A DNA stretch of 64,000 nucleotides from Nitrospira sp. (GTDB lineage Bacteria; Nitrospirota; Nitrospiria; Nitrospirales; Nitrospiraceae). How positions within the stretch are numbered: the stretch's first letter is position 1; each line of letters starts with the position of its first letter. The notes under the pieces are model-generated. The model saw only the letters and a list, made by a program, of their open reading frames with translations. It made no database searches and had not been told where the DNA came from. The stretch lies in contig CP126122.1 of NCBI GenBank assembly GCA_030123565.1, forward strand, positions 496,001 to 560,000. Reading direction: 5' to 3'. The position numbers and the translations under genes were made by a program. Positions 53,313-62,182 of this stretch are shown piece by piece.

Positions 53313-53753
53313 TCAGCGCAAGGCCTCAGATTGCGGAACCGCCAGATGTCGTCTGAGTGCGGTCAATGCTTCACGGTTGCCGGTCGCTTCGACCGGGAAC
53401 AGCGAGGCGTACTGTTCCTGGGAGACTGCGCCGAATCGTGCTTGACGGTCCGCTGGAATGTCGAGCAAGACGCCCAGGGACGTGAGGTATTCCCCGCTTC
53501 CTCTGGCGATGTCCTCTCGTAAATCGTCCGCCACGACGGCCGTATAGAGCATGACCCGTTGATCCTTCTCGACCATGCCGTCACCGGTGAACATCGAATC
53601 CGGGGAGGTGCTGGAGGAGAATTTGACGGTAGAGTCCACCGTGGCCTTGGTCGTGTTGCAGGCCGTGAGGGAAGCCAAGGCTGCGAGTACCAGCATCGTG
53701 GTCACCATGCTCTTCATCCAACATGCGGTCTGTTTGTGTTCAGTCTGGTTCAT
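53313..53753 (-). CDS. Small lipoprotein (DUF3015-like)
   Basis: A 146-residue protein with an N-terminal signal and lipobox (LAALASLTAC). The mature part has strings of Ser/Thr, then DQRVMLYTAVVADDLREDIA, RGSGEYLTSLGVLL and EQYASLFP. The GEYLxSLxxLL text recalls DUF3015 proteins. AGGGAGC precedes the ATG. It is followed by the DUF4403 gene after 77 bp and preceded by the BON lipoprotein. Confidence 0.65.
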   Translation of the reverse strand: MNQTEHKQTACWMKSMVTTMLVLAALASLTACNTTKATVDSTVKFSSSTSPDSMFTGDGMVEKDQRVMLYTAVVADDLREDIARGSGEYLTSLGVLLDIPADRQARFGAVSQEQYASLFPVEATGNREALTALRRHLAVPQSEALR

Positions 53754-53778
53754 CTGGGGCTCCCTGTGATCGGCTGTA

Positions 53779-54087
53779 TTACTGTGATTGAATCTGCAAA
53801 TTGTTATTCACGGTTCGTACGCCGTTGACCTGCCGAGTCAGTTCGACTACCCGCATTTTCTGCTCTACGGACGGCACTACGCCATTCAAGGTCACCACTC
53901 CGCGTTCCGTATCCACATCAATACGGGAAAAATTCGACAATCGATCCGAAGACAGTTTTGATTGGACGGCGGCAGTAATGGAAGCATCGTCGATGGTTTG
54001 ACCGGTTGTTTTCCCCGTGGTCGATTGGCAGCCCACGATTGACAGCATCGCAATGCCGAGAGCGAAACCTGTGAGATTATTCAGCAT
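53779..54087 (-). CDS. BON-domain lipoprotein
   Basis: A 102-residue protein. The signal peptide ends in a lipobox (MLSIVGC). One BON domain follows (IDDASITAAVQSKLSSDRLS, IDVDTERGVVTLNGVVPSVE, VNGVRTVNNNLQI). BON domains bind phospholipid and protect the envelope against osmotic shock (OsmY). The ATG at 54087 follows AGGAGAAGG. Confidence 0.9.
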   Translation of the reverse strand: MLNNLTGFALGIAMLSIVGCQSTTGKTTGQTIDDASITAAVQSKLSSDRLSNFSRIDVDTERGVVTLNGVVPSVEQKMRVVELTRQVNGVRTVNNNLQIQSQ

Positions 54088-54144
54088 GATCCTTCTCCTT
54101 TGTTCGAGTCCGTTCACCTGCCATCGACGATAGGCTGGTAGACG

Positions 54145-54471
54145 TTATCCCCGTCGGGACGCCGCGTCGGCGGCTGTCTTTTCAGCCATCTGCGCGGTCT
54201 CATCGACGAATTCCCGCGCGGCTCGCCCCGCATGACGCAGCGCCTGTTTGCCGCCTTCGACGTATGCTTGCCCTCGCTCGACGGCGGTGTCCCATACGGC
54301 CCGACCCTGTTCCGCCGCCTCGTCGAGTTCGTCCTTGGCCTTGGCCGCATAATCGCGCAGGGTCGAGCGAAGCTCCGGTCCCGATTGTGGAGCCAATAAC
54401 AATGCGATGCCGGCGCCGATGAAGGCCCCTGCCATAAAGGCCGACCAGTTGGAAGATTCGTTCGTATACAT
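54145..54471 (-). CDS. YtxH-domain protein
   Basis: A 108-residue protein. Residues 10-30 form a glycine-rich membrane segment (FMAGAFIGAGIALLLAPQSG), followed by PELRSTLRDYAAKAKDEL and a long charged helix (EEAAEQGRAV-type). This is the YtxH pattern, a general stress family in Bacillus. GGAAGGAGG precedes the ATG. The BON, DUF3015-like and DUF4403 genes follow, all on the same strand. Confidence 0.9.
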   Translation of the reverse strand: MYTNESSNWSAFMAGAFIGAGIALLLAPQSGPELRSTLRDYAAKAKDELDEAAEQGRAVWDTAVERGQAYVEGGKQALRHAGRAAREFVDETAQMAEKTAADAASRRG

Positions 54472-54561
54472 CTGTCGTCCTCCTTCCCTGTTTTTTGTAT
54501 TGTGCGCATGAGGTGAAATTCAAACACTCGATTAAGCGGCTCCACGCTTCCGCTTGCGATC

Positions 54562-54605
54562 ACCCTATCAGGATGATGAAAATCTCCCACTAGGCAAGGC
54601 CCTGG
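54562..54605 (-). promoter_or_regulatory. Palindrome-type promoter for the YtxH unit
   Basis: Minus strand: CCAGG-N6-CCTAG (54590-54605), 22 bp, TAGGGT (54567-54562). The start codon is at 54471. Confidence 0.68.
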
Positions 54606-54660
54606 TTGAGTCGGACGCGGCCCCTTGGCGCATGTCGTCGCGGAATGTGTCGGACTGTGT

Positions 54661-54705
54661 CCAGGGGTTTTCCTAGCTTTGTTCCTCCTCACGGATGGCT
54701 ATCGT
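54661..54705 (+). promoter_or_regulatory. Palindrome-type promoter for the MFS pair
   Basis: CCAGG-N6-CCTAG (54661-54676), 23 bp, TATCGT (54700-54705). The first MFS gene starts at 54788. Confidence 0.75.
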
Positions 54706-54787
54706 GGAGCAGGTATCGTCGGTACGATTCGATCGCCGGAACATAGCGCCGGTCTAGGGGGCCATTGTCGAATTCCGGGAGGAGGGC

Positions 54788-56053
54788 ATGATGTCTCTCG
54801 ATGCATCGGATGGAACGGTCAGTCGAGGGTGGCGTCTTATCAGGACGAAAGACTTCGGGTTGCTCTGGTGGGGACAGGTGACATCTCAGGTCGGTGAAGG
54901 GCTGAATAAAGTCGCCCTCTTATGGTTCGTCTATGGGTTAACCGGATCGGCGATGAAAATGACCGTCGTGGGGCTGTTGCAGACGGTTCCCCCGTTGCTC
55001 TTCGGGCCTCTCATCGGCGTGTATCTGGATCGATGGCATAAGAAAAAGGTGATGGTATGGGTGGATCTGCTTCGGGCGGTCTTGACCTTCATGATCCCGG
55101 CTCTGTATGCGGCCGACGCGCTGTCGATCGAAGGTTTGTATACACTGATTTTTCTGACGTCCGTGGTGTCCACGGTATTCGGTCCTGCGCTGGTCTCGGC
55201 CGTGCCCCTACTGGTTCGGCCGTCCGAATTGATGTCCGCCAATGCGCTGATTCAAGGGACCAACAACATCGGTATGCTCTTGGGCCCTGCGATCAGCGGC
55301 GTGATGATTGCGTTGATCGATGCGGAGAATGTGTTGTTCGTCAATTCGGCGACGTTCCTGATCTCTGCCTTATGTCTCTTGCCCATTCGGTTCATGGTTC
55401 CTCAGGCGCAACAGGCCCAGGTGTCTCCGTCCATCTGGAAAGAACTGTCCATCGGTTTCCGGTTCGTGTTCAAACACCAGTCGATGGTTCTGACATTGGT
55501 GGTGATTTCGTCGCTGTACAATCTCGGGGTCAGCGCATTCGTCTTTATCCTGCCGGTCTATGCTAAGGAATTTCTCCAGGTTGGGCCGGTGCAATTGGGA
55601 TGGCTGTGGTCGGCTCTGGGCGTCGGGATGTTGACGGTCTCGACCTGGTTGGCTTGGAAACAGCACTGTGACATGCAGGGCCGTTTGCGCATCGTGGTGG
55701 GCGGGATGACGGTCGGAGGGATTGCGGTCTGCAGCCTCAGTCTCCTTGAAACGCCGCTCGTCGCGGCAGCCGTCGTCATTGTCATCGGAGGGAGTACCGC
55801 GGTGCTGAATCCGATCGTGTGGGCCCTGCTGCAGGAAGTGACACCGGAACCCCTCATCGGCCGGGTGTTGACGACGTTCAGCGTGGGGTCGATGGCAGCC
55901 GCGATGGCCGGCATGACAGGATTCGGCTGGGTGACCGATGCAGTCGGACCGGCAGCAAGCCTCGTGGGATTGGGCCTGGTGTTGTTATTGACGGCGGGAG
56001 TGGCCGTGCAATGTACCCGTCGAACGATCGGTCTGAATGCGGCGGTTGCGTAA
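54788..56053 (+). CDS. MFS transporter (enterobactin-exporter/tetracycline-type), copy 1
   Basis: A 421-residue protein with twelve helices of the EntS/MFS_3 type. Motif A-like text between helices 2 and 3 reads FGPLIGVYLDRWHKKKVMVW. Other hallmarks are LLGPAISGVMIALIDAENVL and GRVLTTFSVGSMAAAMAGMT. It is likely a proton-driven exporter, but the substrate is unknown. GGGAGGAGGG precedes the ATG. It is a clear paralogue of the next gene. Confidence 0.9.
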   Translation: MMSLDASDGTVSRGWRLIRTKDFGLLWWGQVTSQVGEGLNKVALLWFVYGLTGSAMKMTVVGLLQTVPPLLFGPLIGVYLDRWHKKKVMVWVDLLRAVLTFMIPALYAADALSIEGLYTLIFLTSVVSTVFGPALVSAVPLLVRPSELMSANALIQGTNNIGMLLGPAISGVMIALIDAENVLFVNSATFLISALCLLPIRFMVPQAQQAQVSPSIWKELSIGFRFVFKHQSMVLTLVVISSLYNLGVSAFVFILPVYAKEFLQVGPVQLGWLWSALGVGMLTVSTWLAWKQHCDMQGRLRIVVGGMTVGGIAVCSLSLLETPLVAAAVVIVIGGSTAVLNPIVWALLQEVTPEPLIGRVLTTFSVGSMAAAMAGMTGFGWVTDAVGPAASLVGLGLVLLLTAGVAVQCTRRTIGLNAAVA

Positions 56054-56107
56054 GCCGGACGGGCGAGCCTCAAGTGAGTCGGCTCCCTTTCAAAGGGTGT
56101 ATCCATT

Positions 56108-57460
56108 GTGGATGTGATCATTGGTGTGAGTCATGCGAGTCCAGGGATGAGACGTGGGAGGCCATCAGCGCAGGCAGCTCTGATCGAGCTGCATGATGCG
56201 CATACCCTTCACGCAGACGGTACGGCCCATGCCTCAAAGATGACGCACCGATGGTTGCTCACTCGTGATTTCAGTTTGATGTGGTGGAGTCAGGTTTTCT
56301 CGCAAGTCGCCGACGGGGTCAGCAAACTGGCTCTGTTGTGGTTCGTCTACGCGATCACCGGGTCCCCGCTGAAGACCGCCGTGATCGGCCTGTTGCAGAC
56401 ATTACCCCCGATTGTCCTCGGGCCGTTCATCGGGGTGATGGTCGACCGGCTTCCCAAGAAGGCCATCTTGATCGGCAGCGACCTCGCCCGCGGCGTGCTG
56501 ATCGGCTTGATCCCCTGTTGGGTGTCGGTTCCGAACTTCACCGTGGAGTCTCTCTACGTGCTGACGCTCCTGTATGGGATCGCCACCGCCGTATTCGTTC
56601 CCACCCTGTCCTCCGCCGTACCGTTCATGGTGCGTCGTCCGCAATTTACCGCCGCGAATGCGCTGCTCCAGAGCACGACGAGCTTCGGCATCATCATCGG
56701 ACCGGCCTTGAGCGGGATCGGCATTGCGTTTTCCGGCTCTCAAGAGGTGCTCTGTATGAATGCCGTCACCTATCTGGTCTCGGCCGCTTGCCTCTTACCG
56801 ATCCGATTGCAAGGCGCGGACTTTGCCCATGGGGAAGGCATAGTGACACACATGATTCGCCATATGGTCGAAGGGGTTCGCTATGCCTTGATCACGCACC
56901 GCCGCCTGCTGCTCCTGATTCTGATGGCCTCCGTGTACACATTCGGCACAGGGGCGTTCACGACGCTGTTCCCCGTGTTCGGACGGAATCTACTCGGGCT
57001 CGGGCCGGTCGAGGTGGGGTACCTCTGGTCGTGGCTGGGGGTGGGGTTGTTTCTGACCTCGCTGGCCTTGATCAGGTTGAGCGCCTGGAGTCTTCGCCGT
57101 CGCGCCTTCGCCATCGTCGCGTCCGCGGTGCTCGGAGGCGCTGCGGTCTGCGCCTTGGTGTGGGCCAGGGATTTTCGAGTCGCGGCCCTGCTCGTGGTCT
57201 GCATCGGGATTGGGTTCGGCGCATGGACACCGATCGCCTGGGGCATCATTCAGGAAACGGTTCCATCCGGAATGGTGGGGCGGGTCATGGCGGTGTACAC
57301 GGCTGTCGCGACGGCCACGTCGATGGCAGGGATGAGTTTTTTCGGGTGGGTGGCGGAATCGTTCGGATCTTCTGCGGGGGTGATCGGCATTGGAACCGTT
57401 CTGTTTGTGTTGGCATCGGCCGGTAGCTGGTTCAGTCGGAGCGTCCACGCGTCCGTATGA
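56108..57460 (+). CDS. MFS transporter, copy 2
   Basis: Up to 450 residues. Twelve helices align with the preceding protein: LGPFIGVMVDRLPKKAILIG, IIIGPALSGIGIAFSG and VGRVMAVYTAVATATSMAGM. The two genes are a tandem duplication that has diverged strongly. The start is uncertain: GTG 56108, ATG 56147 or ATG 56240 are all in frame, and none has a strong ribosome site. The gene is 54 bp after copy 1 and likely co-transcribed. Confidence 0.87.
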   Translation: MDVIIGVSHASPGMRRGRPSAQAALIELHDAHTLHADGTAHASKMTHRWLLTRDFSLMWWSQVFSQVADGVSKLALLWFVYAITGSPLKTAVIGLLQTLPPIVLGPFIGVMVDRLPKKAILIGSDLARGVLIGLIPCWVSVPNFTVESLYVLTLLYGIATAVFVPTLSSAVPFMVRRPQFTAANALLQSTTSFGIIIGPALSGIGIAFSGSQEVLCMNAVTYLVSAACLLPIRLQGADFAHGEGIVTHMIRHMVEGVRYALITHRRLLLLILMASVYTFGTGAFTTLFPVFGRNLLGLGPVEVGYLWSWLGVGLFLTSLALIRLSAWSLRRRAFAIVASAVLGGAAVCALVWARDFRVAALLVVCIGIGFGAWTPIAWGIIQETVPSGMVGRVMAVYTAVATATSMAGMSFFGWVAESFGSSAGVIGIGTVLFVLASAGSWFSRSVHASV

Positions 57461-57543
57461 CGGGGCAGGCAGATCGCAGACGGCGATAGGCCGTGCCGAG
57501 CGGCGGAGACGTGGACATATGTACAACTGGAAAGGAGGGTGCC

Positions 57544-57861
57544 ATGAAGCCACGTTCATACATGTTGATCGTCACGGTGCTTGTCTGGATCGCGGGAGCC
57601 TCGGTCGGTCACGCGGCCAACTTCGTCGGAACGACGATTGAACGGATCGACTCCGCTCAGCAAACCGTGACCTTCAAAACGCAAGACGGCCAATCATGGA
57701 CGTTGCAGGTGTCGGATCCACGCGTCCTTCAAGAGAAACCCCTGGCAAGGGGTGACCAGGTCACGGTGGAAATCGATATGAACGACAAGATTTCCCACAT
57801 CAGCAAGCTTGGGAATTCGGAAACCTCTTCGCCGGATGTGCGGCAGTCGGAGCCGCGGTAG
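57544..57861 (+). CDS. Small exported protein, OB-like
   Basis: A 105-residue protein. The signal peptide (MLIVTVLVWIAGASVGHAA) is cut near 25. A compact beta-rich domain follows (TTIERIDSAQQTVTFKTQDG, WTLQVSDPRVL, GDQVTVEIDMNDKISHISKL). The motif order (strand, DGQ turn, RGDxVTVE) is close to the exported proteins at 63398 and 4385. GAAAGGAGGG precedes the ATG at 57544. Function unknown. Confidence 0.75.
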   Translation: MKPRSYMLIVTVLVWIAGASVGHAANFVGTTIERIDSAQQTVTFKTQDGQSWTLQVSDPRVLQEKPLARGDQVTVEIDMNDKISHISKLGNSETSSPDVRQSEPR

Positions 57862-57937
57862 AAGAGAGTGTTGCGGTATGGTCGGGACCTGCGGAAGATA
57901 AAGCTTGAAAACCAGGAAGCGCATCGACTGAACGGAC

Positions 57938-57974
57938 GCGCCTCCGGAGGAGGCTGGGGCCCCTTCGGAGGCGC
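57938..57974. terminator. Hairpin between convergent genes
   Basis: A 9-bp GC-rich stem (GCGCCTCCG and CGGAGGCGC) with a 19-base loop that contains GGGGCCCC. It stands between two convergent genes. There is no T-tract. Confidence 0.5.
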
Positions 57975-58005
57975 ATCGGTCTGAAGCATCGATCTGAAGG
58001 GTTCG

Positions 58006-58422
58006 TCAGCGCTGATTGGCCTGGTCGCGCTTGCAGCTTTCCTCGGCCAACATCCGCTGGCCGGCTGAGGCATCGTTCGGGATCCGTCCCATGCAGGCAT
58101 CGAGGCTGTCGCCCACCGCGCCGGCTGCCGCCCGATTTCCGCTCTTGGTGGTGGCGTTTCCTGCGACAGACTGGCGAAGCTTCTCTTCTCTCTGGCAACC
58201 TTCCTCGGCGAGCATGCGGGTACCGGCCGTGCCGCCGGGTGGGATACGTGCCAGGCAGGCTTGAAGCGAGTCGTAAGCCGGCGCAGCGGCTTTCATCGAA
58301 GAGCTTGCCGGCGACGCCTGCGTCGAACCGCTGCTGGTGATCGTTTCTTCTGTAGCACAGGCGCTGAGCAGGAGCAGGGAAAAGGATAGGACCAGGGCAC
58401 CGTGAGAACGCGTGTACGTCAT
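58006..58422 (-). CDS. Small lipoprotein with two Cys-pair repeats
   Basis: A 138-residue lipoprotein (lipobox LLLLSAC). The mature part has two copies of a 30-residue unit: SLQACLARIPPGGTAGTRML followed by AEEGCQRE, and SLDACMGRIPNDASAGQRML followed by AEESCKRD. Each has two Cys about 22 residues apart, likely a disulfide in a helical hairpin. They are joined by a Ser/Ala/Asn linker. AGGAGG precedes the ATG at 58422. It follows the Gld-type cassette on the same strand; its function is unknown. Confidence 0.75.
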   Translation of the reverse strand: MTYTRSHGALVLSFSLLLLSACATEETITSSGSTQASPASSSMKAAAPAYDSLQACLARIPPGGTAGTRMLAEEGCQREEKLRQSVAGNATTKSGNRAAAGAVGDSLDACMGRIPNDASAGQRMLAEESCKRDQANQR

Positions 58423-58506
58423 TGAAGAATCCTCCTTTATCATGAACGATGCGCGCACAGTAGCATAAACCCGCCTCGCCTGGAAACACCTCCGAGTGCC
58501 TCTCGA

Positions 58507-59883
58507 TCAGGACGTTCCGCCCGTTCCCTGTCCCCGGCCCAGGAGGGCAGGGCGAGAGGGAATCTGAGTCAGCAGATCGGGGCGCACCTGGAACACGCCG
58601 GGAATGCGATGGCCGATAGCATACACAAGGCCGCCGACCTGGCTTCCCAATGCGAGCCGGCCGGCAACGCGCCCGTCCTTGCCTGTGGCGACGAACTCGG
58701 CGACGGGCGCCACAAGTCCATAGGGCGCCAGCGGACCGGCTTGCTTGAGGACACGTTCCTCCGCCGGGAGGTTGACGATGCGACTGACGAGCAAGTCCGC
58801 GACGTCCTGACGGACCTTCTCGGTCGGCTGGTCTTCGAGCACCCATTCATTCTGGTCACGAATGAGCACGTACTGTTCGTCCCTCGTCTTGATGGAAAGT
58901 ATGGCGATATCGCCGATATCCACCCCGAGCAGGCGCTTATCCTGGACCGCGAACAGGTCCTTGGTCAGGTCCTTGATCGCCGAGGGACTGATTTTGTAAA
59001 TCGGACCGTCGGGCGTCGTTTGGGCATAGGCTTCGCCGCTGGCAGGGTCCGGCTGAAAGAGCCGCACCACATGGTCCACGCCTGCGGCATGCAGGGTGAT
59101 TTTCACTTTGGGTTTGGTCAGGGATTGGGCGAGCGCATCCCGCTCAGGCCCTGGGTCGACGACGGCGAGCGCCTTCAGGTCTTCCAACCTGAAGAGCAGG
59201 GCCTGGATGGCTGTGCGGTCTCCGTCTGCTTCGATCGGATAGCGGATTTTCCATTTCTTTTTCGGCCTTTCCTCTTGTGCGTAGAGCACGATCTCCGTCG
59301 TGGGGTAGGTGAGGCGAAGCCGTTCCGCCTCCTGCTGGTTGAACTGCAATACCTCCTTGCGTCGCAACGACAGCAGCGTCCTGTTCAGAAAGTCTTTCGG
59401 CGCCAGATCGGTGAGGAGCACGGCTTGATCGGAGGCCCGCAAGACATAGAGGGTGGAGGATAGGGGACCGGCATCGCCGATCGACAGGGTTTCCTGCCCG
59501 GTGCCGGTCCCCAGCGTAATGACCGTGGAGGGCCGATCGAGGCCGAACGGAGTCAACGAAGCCGGCTGCTCTTCGACGAGCCGCGAGACCTTTCCCGTGA
59601 CCAGGGCGCGGAGCAACGCCTGCACCTGCCGTTGATCGGCGTCGGTGTGAATCGGTGCCGTGATGGTCCAGGCCTGGCCTGCTGTCTGGGTTAGGACGAC
59701 TTCACCGGACTGACTGCGGACCGTCAACGTGGTGATGTCCGGCTCGTGGAACGACAAGATTCGCTTGGCCTGGACGGCCGTCGCTTCCTCGGTCCGCTGT
59801 TCCGGGAGTTCGACGAGATACAGGTACAGTCCGAGCCCTGCGAACAGGCCTGCCAGCACCATCGTCGGCCAGTAGCGCGTCAT
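58507..59883 (-). CDS. DUF4340 protein of the GldG cassette
   Basis: A 458-residue protein with one N-terminal membrane helix (TMVLAGLFAGLGLYLYLVEL). Repeated beta-rich modules follow: ITTLTVRSQSGEVVLTQTAG, LKALAVVDPGPERDALAQSL and ILSIKTRDEQYVLIRDQNEW. DUF4340 proteins regularly follow GldA/F/G-type ABC genes and are thought to be extracytoplasmic partners. It starts 4 bp after the GldG-like gene, so the two are coupled. Confidence 0.88.
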   Translation of the reverse strand: MTRYWPTMVLAGLFAGLGLYLYLVELPEQRTEEATAVQAKRILSFHEPDITTLTVRSQSGEVVLTQTAGQAWTITAPIHTDADQRQVQALLRALVTGKVSRLVEEQPASLTPFGLDRPSTVITLGTGTGQETLSIGDAGPLSSTLYVLRASDQAVLLTDLAPKDFLNRTLLSLRRKEVLQFNQQEAERLRLTYPTTEIVLYAQEERPKKKWKIRYPIEADGDRTAIQALLFRLEDLKALAVVDPGPERDALAQSLTKPKVKITLHAAGVDHVVRLFQPDPASGEAYAQTTPDGPIYKISPSAIKDLTKDLFAVQDKRLLGVDIGDIAILSIKTRDEQYVLIRDQNEWVLEDQPTEKVRQDVADLLVSRIVNLPAEERVLKQAGPLAPYGLVAPVAEFVATGKDGRVAGRLALGSQVGGLVYAIGHRIPGVFQVRPDLLTQIPSRPALLGRGQGTGGTS

Positions 59884-59887
59884 GACA

Positions 59888-61417
59888 TTACAGGCGGCGC
59901 CGTTTCCGCCAGACCAGGAGGCCGGAGAGGAAAGTCATGGCCGGAAGGAAGATGACTTGGACGTAGAGCAGGATGCGTTCTTGCAGCGGGTTGGGGACGA
60001 AGGGGCGGAGCGCCGGATCTTTGGGCGTGAGGGAAATGAGATCTCGCTCTTCCGTGAGCCAACCGATCGAACGTTGAAAAAAATCACTGTTGCCGGGGAA
60101 ATTGATGAAGCTGTTGCTGGCAAAGGCGGAGTTGCCGACGATGATGAGCGCGGGCCTGGGTTTTCCTTCGTCGGGGGCCTGTTTCGGAGTCAAGGCCGCT
60201 GCCAGCGCCAGGGGGCCCTGGATGTCTTCCTTCTCGTTGTAACTCACGACCCGCCCCTTGATATCGGTCTCGGCCCAGCTGCGCGGCGATGTGCGGGCGA
60301 GGGGCACATAGTCCCAGTCTTTTCCCTTGTCCTCGTGGAAGACCAGGTGGCGGGCCAAGGGAAACAACACGGCGGCGGTCAGTTCATGCGTAATTTCGTG
60401 GTCTGTAAATGTTCGGACCAAGAGAGCGGTCAGATCGCCTTGCGCCAGCCGGTCCTGCAGGTCGACTAGAACGCCGCGTCCCAATTCCAGCCCCCAGGTG
60501 CCCAGGAGATCATCGATATTGGCTTGCGTATCCGGATCGACCAGCACCATGAGGTGTCCGCCCTTGGCGACATAGGTCCGAATCCGTTCCTGTTCTTCCT
60601 GGGTCACCGCGCGACGCGGCCCAGCAATGATCAGCACGTCGGTGTTCTCCGGCACAGCGGATTCCTGGAGCAGGGTGACGGTGCCGATGTCGTAGCCCTG
60701 TTTTTGCAGCACTTCTTTCGTCATCGCGAGCCCGCCCCGGTCTTTATCTTCCAGGCTCCGTTCTCCATGGCCTTCCAAAAACACGAGCCGCTTCTTGCTG
60801 TCTCTGGAGACGCGGAGCAGGGCGCCCGTGATTTCCACTTCGGCCGGCGACGTGATGCGAACCGACTGCGGACCGCTTTCGAAGATGGCGATGTCGGTCC
60901 TGGTGATGCCGTAATTCTGCGCCACCTTCGGCTGGCGTTCGGGATCGATGAACTGGACGGTCAGTTTGGGACTGGCCTGTCGGTAACTATCGAACCGTTC
61001 CTTGTAGGCTTGATACCCCGGGTCCTTCTCCCTGGTGAAGACGGTGACGTTGACGTCTCTGGTCAAGCCGCGAAGGACGCGATGGGTTTCCGGCGCCAGC
61101 GTGTAGTTCTGGTTTTCCGAGAAATCCCAGCGGACGGAATGGCGAGCGGCGAGGAAATTGATGATGGCCAGAATGGCGACAAAGAGCGCCACCATGAGGG
61201 CGCTGTTTGCTCCCATGCGGGTGGACCGTTGTGCGGAAAGTTTTTTCAGGCGCTCGAAACGGGTAACAAAAAACCAGATGAGGCAGGCCAGCGCCGACCC
61301 TTCCAAGAGCGTGACGAGCCAGAGTTTCTCCGGTACCAAGGAATAGGCGATCAATCCCGCCACGGCCAGGCCGGCCCCGACGGCTCCGATGGGCAGGGGG
61401 TTGCGACTCATTTCCAT
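59888..61417 (-). CDS. GldG-like ABC transporter auxiliary protein
   Basis: A 509-residue protein. Two or three N-terminal helices (GAVGAGLAVAGLIAYSLVPE, MVALFVAILAIINFLAARHS) are followed by an extracytoplasmic domain of the GldG/ABC_transp_aux type (WDFSENQNYTLAPETHRVLR, VTVFTREKDPGYQAYKERFD, RLVFLEGHGERSLEDKDRGG, GGHLMVLVDPDTQ). A C-terminal helix ends in basic residues. In gliding Bacteroidetes GldG works with GldA and GldF; in other phyla the transported substrate is unknown. The alternative start at 61411 is possible. Confidence 0.9.
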   Translation of the reverse strand: MEMSRNPLPIGAVGAGLAVAGLIAYSLVPEKLWLVTLLEGSALACLIWFFVTRFERLKKLSAQRSTRMGANSALMVALFVAILAIINFLAARHSVRWDFSENQNYTLAPETHRVLRGLTRDVNVTVFTREKDPGYQAYKERFDSYRQASPKLTVQFIDPERQPKVAQNYGITRTDIAIFESGPQSVRITSPAEVEITGALLRVSRDSKKRLVFLEGHGERSLEDKDRGGLAMTKEVLQKQGYDIGTVTLLQESAVPENTDVLIIAGPRRAVTQEEQERIRTYVAKGGHLMVLVDPDTQANIDDLLGTWGLELGRGVLVDLQDRLAQGDLTALLVRTFTDHEITHELTAAVLFPLARHLVFHEDKGKDWDYVPLARTSPRSWAETDIKGRVVSYNEKEDIQGPLALAAALTPKQAPDEGKPRPALIIVGNSAFASNSFINFPGNSDFFQRSIGWLTEERDLISLTPKDPALRPFVPNPLQERILLYVQVIFLPAMTFLSGLLVWRKRRRL

Positions 61418-62178
61418 CGCGACGAATCCACGATCCGGTGGGCGAGGAACAACATCAGGACGGTTCCGCTGATGTAATAGACCAGGTCTTTCGTATCGAC
61501 CAGGCCGCGCACCAAATGGTCGAAGTGTTCCATGAACGATAAATACGACACCACATTGCCGGCCGGCGTATCACCCAGGAGCGCGCCGAGCCCGGCCAGG
61601 AGCCAGCACATCAGGAGCAGGCCGAAGCTGGTGAAGGCGGCCACGATTTGATTTTCCGTGATGGATGAGGCGAAGAGGCCTACGGCGAGAAAGAACCCTC
61701 CGAGCAGCGCCAAGCCGAGGTAGCCGGTGAGGACCGGATACCAGTCGAAATCGCTGAAGAGCGCCAGCGTGAGCGGGACCAAGGTGGTCACGAGGAGCAT
61801 CCCGAGAAACACGAGATAGACGCTCATGAATTTCCCGACGATAATGTCGGTGGTCCGCACCGGGGCGGTCATGAGAAATTCGAAGGTGCGGAGCTTCCGT
61901 TCCTCGGCCAGCAGGCGCATGGTCAAGATGGGGAGAATCAGCAACAGGACGAACCGCATGCTGGCAAAGAGGTTGCGGAAGACGAGGTCGTTCAGGTTGA
62001 TCTGCGCCATGCCGCCCTGCATTTGCATCAACTGGATGGCTTGGGCTCCGGTGAAGACGATATAGAGGTATGCCAGGAAGCCGAAGGTCAGCAGGAAGAC
62101 TCCGCCGACCACGTAGACGATCGGCGAGACGAAAGAGGAACGCAGTTCCTTCGCGATGAGGGCTTGAACAGGTGCCAT
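61408..62178 (-). CDS. ABC-2 type permease (GldF-like)
   Basis: A 256-residue protein with six helices. N-terminal VQALIAKELRSSFVSPIVYV and later LRTFEFLMTAPVRTTDIIVG are typical of ABC-2 permeases. The rest of the helices are ALLGGFFLAVGLFASSITEN and LLMCWLLAGLGALLGDTPAG. The ATG at 62178 is 5 bp after the ATPase stop. It pairs with GldA-like ATPase (62183-63148) and GldG-like protein (59888-61417). Confidence 0.9.
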   Translation of the reverse strand: MAPVQALIAKELRSSFVSPIVYVVGGVFLLTFGFLAYLYIVFTGAQAIQLMQMQGGMAQINLNDLVFRNLFASMRFVLLLILPILTMRLLAEERKLRTFEFLMTAPVRTTDIIVGKFMSVYLVFLGMLLVTTLVPLTLALFSDFDWYPVLTGYLGLALLGGFFLAVGLFASSITENQIVAAFTSFGLLLMCWLLAGLGALLGDTPAGNVVSYLSFMEHFDHLVRGLVDTKDLVYYISGTVLMLFLAHRIVDSSRWK

Positions 62179-62182
62179 AGCG

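Larger units (their letters stand above)
54472..54787. other. Divergent promoter region between YtxH and MFS genes
   Basis: A 316-bp stretch without a credible gene. It contains two back-to-back palindrome-type promoters, at 54562-54605 (minus) and 54661-54705 (plus). Confidence 0.6.
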
